DNA from: JACKDW01 sp964621785
GTDB taxonomy: Bacteria; Myxococcota_A; Polyangia; Nannocystales; Nannocystaceae
Length of the DNA: 64,000 nt
Assembly: GCA_964621785.1 (NCBI GenBank)
Contig: CAZUPD010000022.1
Coordinates: 13,023-77,022, forward strand
Direction: 5' to 3'
The notes under the pieces were generated by a model. That model saw nothing but the letters and a program-made list of their open reading frames with translations, was not told the DNA's origin and did not search any database. Position numbers and translations under genes: made by a program. Shown in pieces: positions 38,293 to 45,636 of this stretch (its first letter is position 1; each line of letters begins with the position of its first letter).

Positions 38293-39003
38293 TCAGCCGA
38301 GGCCCCAAGGTCCGCGTCGAGGGCAGGGTGGAAGTGTTTGCCGATGCCCAGACTTGTCCTTGAGAACCTTGGTGTGGATATCAAAACCAGTGTTCATACA
38401 TGTTTTTCCGACGGACGGAGGACTGTGACGGGAAACCCGAGTGGGGGCGATCCGGAGGTTGACGAGGGGGCCGAGGGAGTTCACGTGATCGCGTTTACGC
38501 GTGATCACAACCAAACGACTGCGGTGCAGACGGGCCAACCCTTGCAGGCGAGCCTGCCAGTTGGCTTTTCCGCATGACTGTTCAGACAAATCGATGACGA
38601 TCAGTCCAAATGCGCCCGAGCGTAGGAGAATTTCAGCCGCACGCGGGAGCCCGCGACGGCCGTGGGATGGGTCGATGTGGAGAACGATCAACGCCGAGAG
38701 GTCGACGCCAGATGCCGCGAGGTCGGGAGGAAACAGCGGGCCATTGGTCGGTTGAATCCACGCAGTTGTTTCCCCATCGAGTTGAGCCTGACGCACGATT
38801 GCGGTCGCGGTTGTCATGCGCGCACTCGCACCATCACCCGAAATCTCGAGCAGTTTTCCAGGTTGAGCAAGTTGCCCGAGCGAAATGGCCGAATGACCAG
38901 ATTCGCGCTCCGAAGCACCTCCCGCAACTTCCAGCTCTTGGGCCCGAACAACCCCAGAAGTTTCCCAATCACCACCTACAACACATTTTCCCGACTCACC
39001 CAT
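38293..39003 (-). CDS. imuA: ImuA, RecA-like mutasome protein
   Basis: The 236-residue protein is a RecA-fold relative of the ImuA/SulA-like group: LLEISGDGASARMTTATAIVRQAQ, TAWIQPTN and LSALIVLHIDPS, then an LIVIDLSEQS segment. It lacks a canonical Walker A lysine, as is often seen in this family. It probably binds RecA or ImuB and is needed for DnaE2-dependent mutagenesis. It is the first gene of the imu operon; an AT-rich promoter region with an inverted repeat precedes it (see 39018-39035). The C-terminal 60 residues are less conserved and overlap no other gene. Confidence 0.85.
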   Translation of the reverse strand: MGESGKCVVGGDWETSGVVRAQELEVAGGASERESGHSAISLGQLAQPGKLLEISGDGASARMTTATAIVRQAQLDGETTAWIQPTNGPLFPPDLAASGVDLSALIVLHIDPSHGRRGLPRAAEILLRSGAFGLIVIDLSEQSCGKANWQARLQGLARLHRSRLVVITRKRDHVNSLGPLVNLRIAPTRVSRHSPPSVGKTCMNTGFDIHTKVLKDKSGHRQTLPPCPRRGPWGLG

Positions 39004-39017
39004 GGAGTCTTGATGAT

Positions 39018-39035
39018 ACTGAATAAAAAGTCAGT
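39018..39035 (-). promoter_or_regulatory. Inverted repeat in the imuA promoter region
   Basis: ACTGA-N8-TCAGT lies 15-32 bases upstream of the imuA start codon, in an AT-rich stretch (about 39004-39110) that must contain the promoter. LexA control of imuA-imuB-dnaE2 is common, but this repeat does not match a LexA box that I know for certain, so it is a candidate operator only. Confidence 0.4.
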
Positions 39036-39196
39036 TGTTAAGTAAAACGTAATTCAAATTGCATTAAAATCTATGAAATAATCGCTCCACTGCTTGGAAA
39101 CACCCATTGCTCAAACCTGCCCCTTCGTGCTCATTCTGGCTCATCGGGCAGAACTGACCAGTATGCACATTCGCTCCACTCTGTGCATTTTCGGTC

Positions 39197-39955
39197 CTAG
39201 GGCGTAGCGATTGTGAGCACTCTGTGTCCCGTCTCTGTCACTTCAATTGTATGTTCAAACTGCGCCGATGGTGAACCGTCTTCTGTCACCACGGTCCATC
39301 CATCGTCGAGCGTCACCAGCCGTGGATTGCCGATGGTCAACATCGGTTCGATCGTAAAGGTCATCCCCGGGCGCAGTCGCAAGCCGCACCCAGCACGGCC
39401 GATGTGGGATACATGTGGGTACATATGCATGCTTCGGCCGATGCCGTGACCGCCAAACTGCTCGACAACTCCACATTCAAACCGTCGCGCGATCTCCAAG
39501 ATTGCGGCTCCAATGTCTCCTAAGCGCGCTCCTGGCCGAACCACAGCGATTCCGGCATCGAGACAGGCACGAGCAGCCTGAGTGACCCGGAGGGCATCTC
39601 CTGTGACTTCGCCGATCGCAAACGTCGCCGACGTATCCCCGTGAAATCCGTCGAGGCAACTCGTGACGTCGACATTGATGATGTCCCCACCTTTCAAGAC
39701 CCGTTGCCGTCTGGGAATTCCATGGCACACGACTTCATTTACACTTGTACATACAGCGGCTGGAAAGCCCTTGTAGCCGAGTTGACTTGGCCGTGCCCCG
39801 CGGCGCGCGGTGTCTTCCCGCACCCACGCATCGATGTCGGCTGTCGAGATTCCCTCACGCAGTCGCGTTCCAATATGGGCGAGGGTCCGCGCGGCGCACT
39901 GCCCCGCTCGTGACATGGCCAAACGTTCAGAAACACTATGAATCACAACTGGCAT
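39197..39955 (-). CDS. map: Type I methionine aminopeptidase
   Basis: The 252-residue protein has the five metal ligands of MetAP: the two Asp of NVDVTSCLDGFHGD, the His of GHGIGRSMH, the Glu of TIEPML and the Glu of EHTIEVTE; the substrate-binding His is in EVVCHGIP. It removes the initiator methionine from new proteins in the cytoplasm, using Co, Mn or Fe. No N-terminal SH3-binding extension is present, so it is a type Ia enzyme. I start at ATG 39955 (MPVVIHSVSERLAMSRAG); an in-frame ATG 17 codons upstream is possible. Confidence 0.95.
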   Translation of the reverse strand: MPVVIHSVSERLAMSRAGQCAARTLAHIGTRLREGISTADIDAWVREDTARRGARPSQLGYKGFPAAVCTSVNEVVCHGIPRRQRVLKGGDIINVDVTSCLDGFHGDTSATFAIGEVTGDALRVTQAARACLDAGIAVVRPGARLGDIGAAILEIARRFECGVVEQFGGHGIGRSMHMYPHVSHIGRAGCGLRLRPGMTFTIEPMLTIGNPRLVTLDDGWTVVTEDGSPSAQFEHTIEVTETGHRVLTIATP

Positions 39956-40061
39956 GTCCAAATCGTTAGACGGACGGCCTGTCTGCGTCCAATACCGTTT
40001 AAGCATGAGGGCTACCGGCCCAACTACACCACCGTCCGTGCGTCGGTGTTAGACTCGAAGG

Positions 40062-40370
40062 ATGTCACTCGTGCAGATCGAGTCGTTCGTCGCTGTTGCT
40101 GAGGAGGGCCATCTCGGCCGCGCCGCCGCCCGCTTGCATATCAGTCAGCCGCCATTGACGCGACGGATCCAAGCCCTGGAGCATGAACTCGGTGTCACTC
40201 TGTTTCGCCGGACGCCACGCGGGATGGAACTTTTACCGCCCGCGAACGCGATCCTCCCAACCGCGCTCAACATTCTGGCCCAAGTCGATCAGGTGCGACG
40301 CCTCGCCCGAATCGAGCCTACGCAGCCCCCCGTGGCGATCGAATCGTCCCGTCCCAAGAATCATGTGTAA
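40062..40370 (+). CDS. Stand-alone LysR-type DNA-binding domain (102 residues)
   Basis: The protein is the N-terminal winged helix-turn-helix of a LysR regulator: MSLVQIESFVAVAEEGHLGR, ARLHISQPPLTRRIQALEHELGVTLFRR, then MELLPPANAILPTALNILAQVDQVRRL, the start of the linker helix. It stops after 102 residues; about 200 residues of effector domain expected in the family are absent. No continuing frame with LysR similarity was found downstream. It could be a truncated pseudogene or a mini-regulator that still dimerises through the linker helix. It is divergent from map, so it might repress or activate the map promoter. Confidence 0.75.
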   Translation: MSLVQIESFVAVAEEGHLGRAAARLHISQPPLTRRIQALEHELGVTLFRRTPRGMELLPPANAILPTALNILAQVDQVRRLARIEPTQPPVAIESSRPKNHV

Positions 40371-40426
40371 CTGCAACTTTTACCGAAGAATCGACGAGAC
40401 CCATTCCACAAGTTTGTAGCGACATT

Positions 40427-40476
40427 ATTTTGAGCTCGCTCAAAATAGACGATGCCGACCTGTATCGGCCGGCATC
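40427..40476 (-). terminator. Two hairpins downstream of the 66-residue gene
   Basis: For reverse-strand transcription, GATGCCG/CGGCATC (40451-40476) lies about 20 bases past the stop codon at 40497 and is followed by TCTATTTTG; a second stem with perfect arms (ATTTTGAGC/GCTCAAAAT, 40427-40446) follows. The first stem plus U-rich stretch is a plausible intrinsic terminator; the pair may work in both directions, for the LysR-like gene as well. Confidence 0.6.
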
Positions 40477-40496
40477 AGCTTCGGAATCCCGACTAC

Positions 40497-40697
40497 CTAC
40501 TCGGCAGCGTCTGCCAGCTCATCTCCATTTGCCCGAAGGTCGCTGCTCACCAGCTGGATGAGCTCCGACGACAGGCTGATGATCTGGTCCGTGGTGTATC
40601 CCTGATCCCGCATGTGGCGAAACAGGGACCGGGCGAGGATGTTGACCGCCCGTGCCGGCTCCCCTTGTTTGATGCTTGTCTGACGTGCGGGTTGCAT
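40497..40697 (-). CDS. Small protein, 66 residues, unknown function
   Basis: The frame has a good RBS (GGAAGAG upstream of the ATG at 40697) and a terminator after it. The product MQPARQTSIKQGEPARAVNI... is soluble and mostly helical by eye, with LARSLFRHMRDQGYTTDQII and LSSELIQLVSSDLRAN; the acidic tail ends DELADAAE. I do not recognise a family. The RBS, terminator and reasonable composition support a real gene; size and shape would fit a small regulatory protein. Confidence 0.65.
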   Translation of the reverse strand: MQPARQTSIKQGEPARAVNILARSLFRHMRDQGYTTDQIISLSSELIQLVSSDLRANGDELADAAE

Positions 40698-41167
40698 TGC
40701 CTTCTCTCTTCCGTGGGTGCCCGCGGCACCCGTCCCGAGATGATGAAACAGGTTTGTAGGGAATCACCAGGACTATTCGCAGCCTAATTTTTGACCTGTG
40801 AGCTCACTAACGATTCCAGCCAGGAGTCCGTTTTGGGGCAAGAGATTGCACATCCCGGTGAGCAGCAATTAACACCATCCCAACCGCAGGCCCGCTTGCT
40901 CGAGTCACCGTCGCGGCGGCTGTGCACAGCCCTGCTGTGCCCCTCATTCCCACAATGGTTCGTCCAGACCCCACCTTCAGAACCCTAACGCAGTTGCTCG
41001 ATCTTTTTCAGATCAGATCGCAGTGGCTCCTTCGCCCAAAATCGCGTCCGCCGACATCCCGCCCGTCCGGTATGCGACTGCACCCGACGAGTTTCCGGCG
41101 AACACTCAAATCGCACCAGGTAAAATTTTGGCGAAAACGATGTAGAAGCAATTTTTTTTTTGTCCGC
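40698..41167. other. Spacer of 470 bases, one palindrome
   Basis: I see no gene that I trust here. GGCTGTGCACAGCC (40918-40931) is a perfect 14-bp palindrome, a possible binding site. A run of ten T (41152-41161) lies next to the end of the PilZ gene and may be part of its terminator. The first 40 bases upstream of 40697 should include the promoter of the small gene. Confidence 0.5.
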
Positions 41168-41638
41168 TCAACGTCTGGGACGTTTCTCGGACAGGTTGTT
41201 TCCATCGAGGGAGAGCTCGCCACGGAGGAATCGAAGCAACACGTCGAGATGCTGCCAGCGGGTCACCGGCATCTGGTTGAAGGCAATGCCGAGCTGAAAC
41301 TCCTCGCCGATCGGCGTGCACCACATCACCCTTCCAGACATCTCAACCGTGTCACTTTCGGCCCAATCCAGCACCAGTCGCAGCCCGAGCGTCACCTCTG
41401 TTCGCTGGGCAACCGGCCGGTCGGTGTAGACTGAAATCCCGCTCGCGGTCAGGTCGTAGGTCCTGCCAGAAATCGGATTGCGACCTGGTTCCTCGATGAT
41501 GGCCTCGAGGTCACAAACAAACTTGTTGGGCGCACGCTCCATTCGCAGACCAAGATTAGCAACTCTACGTCGACAAGGCACGTGGTGGTCCGCGTGTGGA
41601 TCATGAAGACACATGGCGAAAGAGACATACACGCGCAT
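41168..41638 (-). CDS. PilZ-domain protein (c-di-GMP receptor candidate)
   Basis: The 156-residue frame has the PilZ pattern: an arginine-rich N-terminal part (CRRRVANLGLRMER), DLTASGISVYTD (the DxSxxG-type motif, with Thr at the first S position), and MSGRVMWCTPIGEEFQLGIAF near the end. PilZ domains bind cyclic di-GMP between the Arg motif and DxSxxG. The canonical RxxxR is not clean, so binding is uncertain. Start uncertain: ATG at 41638 or 41614, with poor RBS for both. The upstream region contains repeated ATGTCTCTT motifs. Confidence 0.7.
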   Translation of the reverse strand: MRVYVSFAMCLHDPHADHHVPCRRRVANLGLRMERAPNKFVCDLEAIIEEPGRNPISGRTYDLTASGISVYTDRPVAQRTEVTLGLRLVLDWAESDTVEMSGRVMWCTPIGEEFQLGIAFNQMPVTRWQHLDVLLRFLRGELSLDGNNLSEKRPRR

Positions 41639-41938
41639 CGGGTCGCCCCGATACCCCTCCGCCGACGATCTCTATTGCATGTCTCTTGGGTCATGTTTTT
41701 TCACTCAGCCGTCGGCCCGCAACACGCTCCGTCGACGCTGTTTCTCTATGTCTCTTAGAGCATAAACGTATCAAACGGCGGTCAGACCGATCCCTACGCT
41801 CCACTCGTCAGTCTTACCGGACGCGTTGTGATACCCGGAAGGCGCCTTACAAAGCGTAATCGCGTACATTCGCTGCCGAGCTGCCGACCCCTAGTGCCCG
41901 CCACGGTTAGCCTCAATGGAGCTGGTGAACACCCCTCG
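41639..41938. other. Spacer of 300 bases with repeated ATGTCTCTT
   Basis: The plus strand has ATGTCTCTT at 41679-41687 and 41748-41756, and the complementary AAGAGACAT at 41620-41628 just inside the start of the PilZ gene. Three copies within 140 bases upstream of one gene suggest a regulator site or a small duplication. Nothing else is recognisable. Confidence 0.45.
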
Positions 41939-42574
41939 CTAGCTCGGGGCACGCACGCGCGTCGACGGGCTTTTCGGAAACGCGAGCGCAGTCAACCCTT
42001 CGAGAAGCGCGGTAATCTCCTGTAATCGCACCCAGGTTTGAACCTGCTTGTCTGGCGGAAGTTGACCTAACTCGAGGGTCAGCAGGCACTCGAGTCGCTC
42101 GTAGTAAAGACCCGTGACTTCGGCGAGGAGGCGATGGCGAGCTGACTGCAGATCGAGGCCGGTTTGGGCGACGCGCAACTCGTTGACGTCGAAGACAAGC
42201 CGGTCGAGGTGCCAGCTCGCCCGCACCGCAAACGCTCGGCCAGCCCCTTGATCCTCGGATAGTTCGTCGGCAGTGCCGGCCTCTTGGCCCAATTTCCACC
42301 CCCGGTCGTTGGCGATATCGACCTCGGCCCGAACCTCCGGAAGAAGGGCCGCGGTGCGTACGCGGCGCAGCCATTTTCGCGTCTGCATGGGATGAAGTTG
42401 CATCTGCATGATCGCAGCCTTTTGGACCCGGGCAATGCTGGGGCCGGTCGGGAGTTGTGCGATGAGTTTGTCGATCGAGACGGTCGCGGAGATGTCGGTC
42501 GGGACGGGCGGCGGTACCGGGGGAGCAGGGGAGAAGACTGTGTAGATCGTGAGCAAAATAATTTGTAAGTACAT
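41939..42574 (-). CDS. Secreted helical protein, unknown function
   Basis: From the ATG at 42574 the product (211 residues) begins with a hydrophobic signal-like segment (MYLQIILLTIYTVFSPAPP), a Pro-rich stretch and then long amphipathic helices (LDLQSARHRLLAEVTGLYYERLECLLTLELGQL). The helical part recalls one half of TolC-type outer-membrane proteins, but it is too short and I do not assign it. It starts two bases after the stop codon of the preceding gene (42576-43301), so they form a pair; the partner also has an N-terminal signal segment. Confidence 0.6.
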   Translation of the reverse strand: MYLQIILLTIYTVFSPAPPVPPPVPTDISATVSIDKLIAQLPTGPSIARVQKAAIMQMQLHPMQTRKWLRRVRTAALLPEVRAEVDIANDRGWKLGQEAGTADELSEDQGAGRAFAVRASWHLDRLVFDVNELRVAQTGLDLQSARHRLLAEVTGLYYERLECLLTLELGQLPPDKQVQTWVRLQEITALLEGLTALAFPKSPSTRVRAPS

Positions 42575-42575
42575 G

Positions 42576-43301
42576 CTAATTATCCTTCGGGTGGGATGGG
42601 CAGACCGCAGCCCGCAATGCCGAAACTTCGAGGGCTTGCAGCTGCGGCACGGTTGTGTGTAGGGCAAATTGCTTGACCGATGGGCGTTGGCGTAGACGAG
42701 CTAAACTGGCGACTAGACCCACTTTCGGGGCAAATCCAAGGTCGACCGAGACAACGAACGTAAACGTTTGTTGGGACGCGATACCGATGTGTCGACGGTC
42801 TGCGCGAATCTGTAGGACCAGGTTTGCCTGCAGTGGCGTGGGTCGGCGGAGTTTGGGGCGTTGTTGTGTTGGGCAACTGATCGAGGCCCGAGCCTCGCAC
42901 GGGCGAAAGACCCAGCGGAGATGTGACGCGTCGAGCACGGGTAGCCAGCCGTCGGCGGAACATGTTGGCGCGACAACCCGGGGAAGCGCGAGCAACCCCT
43001 CCTGCTCGCGCGGGTCGAGTGGGGTTGCCGTAGTCTCGCCGCGTCGCAGGAGGTAGGTCGAGTTGGTTGATGCTACAACGAGAGTGTCGGGGCCAAAAAA
43101 ACGACCACGGCGGATCCGCGGGCGACCGTCTGGAAACGTCACCGGGGCGAGGCACGAATCGGTCGAGCGCCGATCCCAGCAGATCCAGATGCGATCGGCC
43201 TCGAGGATCGCCCATGTACCATCGGCGCCGGCGATCGCAGGCCCGGGCTCCGAGGTCGATTGCGTGAGAACCGCAATCATCAGGATGGCGAGTCGGCCCA
43301 T
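42576..43301 (-). CDS. Secreted protein, unknown function
   Basis: From the ATG at 43301 the product has 241 residues: signal-like segment MGRLAILMIAVLTQSTSEPGPAIAG, then short strands with WAILEADRIWICWDRRS, FFGPDTLVVASTNSTYLLRRGE, six or so cysteines, and a helical C-terminus. The N-terminal half looks like a beta-propeller-like or periplasmic sensor domain, but I do not recognise it. The gene is upstream of the secreted helical protein and almost touches it, so they likely work together. The long in-frame region above 43301 is Arg-rich and probably not translated. Confidence 0.6.
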   Translation of the reverse strand: MGRLAILMIAVLTQSTSEPGPAIAGADGTWAILEADRIWICWDRRSTDSCLAPVTFPDGRPRIRRGRFFGPDTLVVASTNSTYLLRRGETTATPLDPREQEGLLALPRVVAPTCSADGWLPVLDASHLRWVFRPCEARASISCPTQQRPKLRRPTPLQANLVLQIRADRRHIGIASQQTFTFVVSVDLGFAPKVGLVASLARLRQRPSVKQFALHTTVPQLQALEVSALRAAVCPSHPKDN

Positions 43302-43545
43302 GGCGATGTTGTTCGGCTCCCAAGCCTCGGTGTTGCGGCGCGTTGCACAAAAGCGTCGCAATAAGGCCTGTAATCGAGTCGCGCCGGTGCGCGGTGTCAG
43401 GCCCGCACTCACTGGAATCGGGCTGAATCGGGCCGATCGAGCTCGAAACAGCCATTTCCGTCTACAAATTTGCAACAGACAGCGGTGCCTGAGAGTTGGC
43501 GCCGCGGGGTCGGAAGACACTGTTACACTCGTGCCGATTCTCCCC

Positions 43546-44088
43546 ATGACCGCAGTCCGTGCGCCACATCGTCTCCGCAACATCCGGCTCGCCGGGTTGC
43601 TCGTCTGCGTCGCTTCATCCGCCTGCGCCGGAGGCTGGCGTGGCAACGGCGATACCTACTTCAAGACCGATACCGACGAGACGACCTATCGCTTCGGTAA
43701 TCCGGGTAGCGGGTGGAACCCGGTCAAGGAAAAGGGGTCGCAAGTCGCCTGGAGTCACAGCAGCTTGCCGGCGTTGATCCAGCTGCAAGCCCAGTGTGAT
43801 CGCCACGGCGACAGCTCGCTCGAACAGTTCACCGATCATCTCCACATCGATTTTCGCGAGTGGAAAGTCGAGTCCCAAAAGCCCGAGACGTTGGCTGGTC
43901 GAGATGCACTACGAACGGTCGTCGTGGCATCGCTCGACGGTGGATACGAAATGAAGCTCGAGCTTGTGGTGCTGAAAAAAAACGGCTGTCTGTTCGACCT
44001 TCACCTGATGGCCGCGCCGTCGGCCTTCGAGCAGGCACGCCCGGCCTTCGCCCAGGTCGTCGCCGGCTTCAACTTCCCAGTGGAGTAG
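43546..44088 (+). CDS. Lipoprotein preceding an Mla-type operon
   Basis: The 180-residue product has a signal peptide (LAGLLVCVASSAC) followed by a globular domain (DETTYRFGNPGSGW, LDGGYEMKLELVVLKKNGCLFDL, FNFPVE). I do not recognise the family. It begins the Mla-like operon: the mlaE start (GTG) lies three bases after its stop, then mlaF and mlaD follow at 3-base spacing. It may be the periplasmic or outer-membrane-associated partner of the transporter, in place of MlaA or MlaC. Confidence 0.7.
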   Translation: MTAVRAPHRLRNIRLAGLLVCVASSACAGGWRGNGDTYFKTDTDETTYRFGNPGSGWNPVKEKGSQVAWSHSSLPALIQLQAQCDRHGDSSLEQFTDHLHIDFREWKVESQKPETLAGRDALRTVVVASLDGGYEMKLELVVLKKNGCLFDLHLMAAPSAFEQARPAFAQVVAGFNFPVE

Positions 44089-44091
44089 GAC

Positions 44092-44886
44092 GTGGCCGAG
44101 GCGTCCAGCGAACCCGGATTCATCGAACGCTTGGGTGGCAACCTCGTCGCCGGTATCGCGTGGGCCGGAGGCGTGGCAAGGCTTTTTGTGATGGCAGTGT
44201 CTGTGGGGCTGCGCCGGCCCTTTGGCACCTACGACATCTTCTACCAAGTCGTGGCCCTCGGGATCAAAAGTCTCCCGCTGGCGTGCCTGATGTCGGTGTT
44301 CATCGGGTTGGTGTTAACCTGGCAATTCGGCGAGGCGCTGATGGACTTTGGCGCCAAAAATGCGGTCGGCTACGCAGCTGCACTCGCGCTGGTCCGCGAA
44401 CTTGTGCCAGGGATCCTCGCCCTCACGGTCGGAGCCAAGATGGCGACCGGGATCACGGCCGAGCTCGGGTCGATGAAAGTCTCCGAACAGATCGATGCGA
44501 TCGCTTCTCTCGGTGCCGACCCGATCAAGAAGTTGGTCTGGCCGAGGTTCGTCGCAGCGACCATCACCCTTCCGCTGCTCGCCGTTTTGGGCAACCTACT
44601 CGCGCTGTTGGGCGGGGCCATGATTGCGGACCTCGTGTTCGACGTACCGATGGCCTACTTCTACGAGACCTACGTCGATGAGTTGTGGCCGATGGACTAC
44701 CTCTCGGGTCTCATCAAGTCGACGGTCTTCGGTGCGCTGATCGGACTCATCGGCTCGTACCAGGGATTTCAAACCAAGTTTGGGACCGAGGCGGTCGGCG
44801 TCTCGACAACCGACACTGTCGTCGCAACATCCGTGGCGATCCTCTTGATGGACTTTATCCTCACCACCATCTTTTTACCGGTCTAG
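44092..44886 (+). CDS. mlaE: MlaE-type ABC transporter permease
   Basis: The 264-residue polytopic membrane protein matches MlaE/TrnD permeases: an amphipathic N-terminal segment, LVLTWQFGEALMDFGAKNAVG, ALVRELVPGILALTVGAKMATGITAELGSMKVSEQIDAI (the conserved coupling region) and LPLLAVLGNLLALLGGAM. It is the inner-membrane subunit that moves phospholipids between the inner membrane and the MCE protein. It starts at GTG 44092, three bases after the lipoprotein gene, and the next gene (mlaF) starts three bases after its stop. Confidence 0.95.
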   Translation: MAEASSEPGFIERLGGNLVAGIAWAGGVARLFVMAVSVGLRRPFGTYDIFYQVVALGIKSLPLACLMSVFIGLVLTWQFGEALMDFGAKNAVGYAAALALVRELVPGILALTVGAKMATGITAELGSMKVSEQIDAIASLGADPIKKLVWPRFVAATITLPLLAVLGNLLALLGGAMIADLVFDVPMAYFYETYVDELWPMDYLSGLIKSTVFGALIGLIGSYQGFQTKFGTEAVGVSTTDTVVATSVAILLMDFILTTIFLPV

Positions 44887-44889
44887 ATC

Positions 44890-45633
44890 ATGGTTGCGAT
44901 CATCGAGCTTCGGGACATCCACAAGGCGTTCGGCGACAACGTGATCTACCGCGACATGAACTTGTCGGTGCAGGAGGGCGAGACGCTCACTGTGATTGGC
45001 GGCAGTGGTCAGGGCAAGAGCGTGTGCCTCAAGTTGATCACCGGACTGTTACTCGCCGACAAAGGTCACGTCCTCGTCCGCGGGCAGGAGGTCTCCGATC
45101 TCGATCCGGTGGGCTTGAGTTTGCTGCGCCGCAAGGTCTCGATGGTGTTTCAGGGCGGAGCTTTGTTTGACTCCATGAGTGTGGCGGACAACGTCAGTTA
45201 CGCCCTGCGCGAGCACACGCAGATGGGGGACGAGGAAATCGCGGATCGTGTCCGCGAGTGTCTCGACATGGTCGGTCTCGGCTACGATCCGCACTTGCCC
45301 GAGCGCATGCCCGCGAGCCTGTCCGGTGGAATGCGCAAACGCGTGGCACTCGCCCGCTCGATCGCCATCAAACCGGAGGTTATCCTCTATGACGAACCGA
45401 CAACGGGGCTCGACCCCTACAATATCCGTCGGATCGGCGACATGATCAAAAAACTCCAACGCGAGCTAGGTGTGACGAGCGTGGTGGTCACCCACGAAAT
45501 GCCGATGGCGTTCGAAGTATCCGACCGCCTGGCGATGTTGCACGACAAACATTTCGGGCATGTCGGCACGCCCGAGCAGTTCCACTGCAGCACCGCCCCT
45601 GAAGTGCGGGACTTTATCGAAGGGAGGGTCTAG
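44890..45633 (+). CDS. mlaF: MlaF-type ABC transporter ATPase
   Basis: The 247-residue ATPase has Walker A GGSGQGKS (about 38-45), the Q-loop VFQGGALFDSM, the signature LSGGMRKRVALARS, Walker B VILYDEPTTGLDP and the H-loop VVTHEM. It powers the MlaE permease. The signature and the TTGLDP run are as in Mla/Ttg2 ATPases. It is co-transcribed with mlaE and mlaD (3-base gaps). Confidence 0.95.
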   Translation: MVAIIELRDIHKAFGDNVIYRDMNLSVQEGETLTVIGGSGQGKSVCLKLITGLLLADKGHVLVRGQEVSDLDPVGLSLLRRKVSMVFQGGALFDSMSVADNVSYALREHTQMGDEEIADRVRECLDMVGLGYDPHLPERMPASLSGGMRKRVALARSIAIKPEVILYDEPTTGLDPYNIRRIGDMIKKLQRELGVTSVVVTHEMPMAFEVSDRLAMLHDKHFGHVGTPEQFHCSTAPEVRDFIEGRV

Positions 45634-45636
45634 CCC

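Noticed and set aside
43063..43545. N-terminal extension of the lipoprotein at 43546
   Set aside because: The in-frame extension lacks signal-peptide character, is Arg-rich and overlaps the start and upstream region of the reverse-strand gene. The signal peptide starts at 43546.
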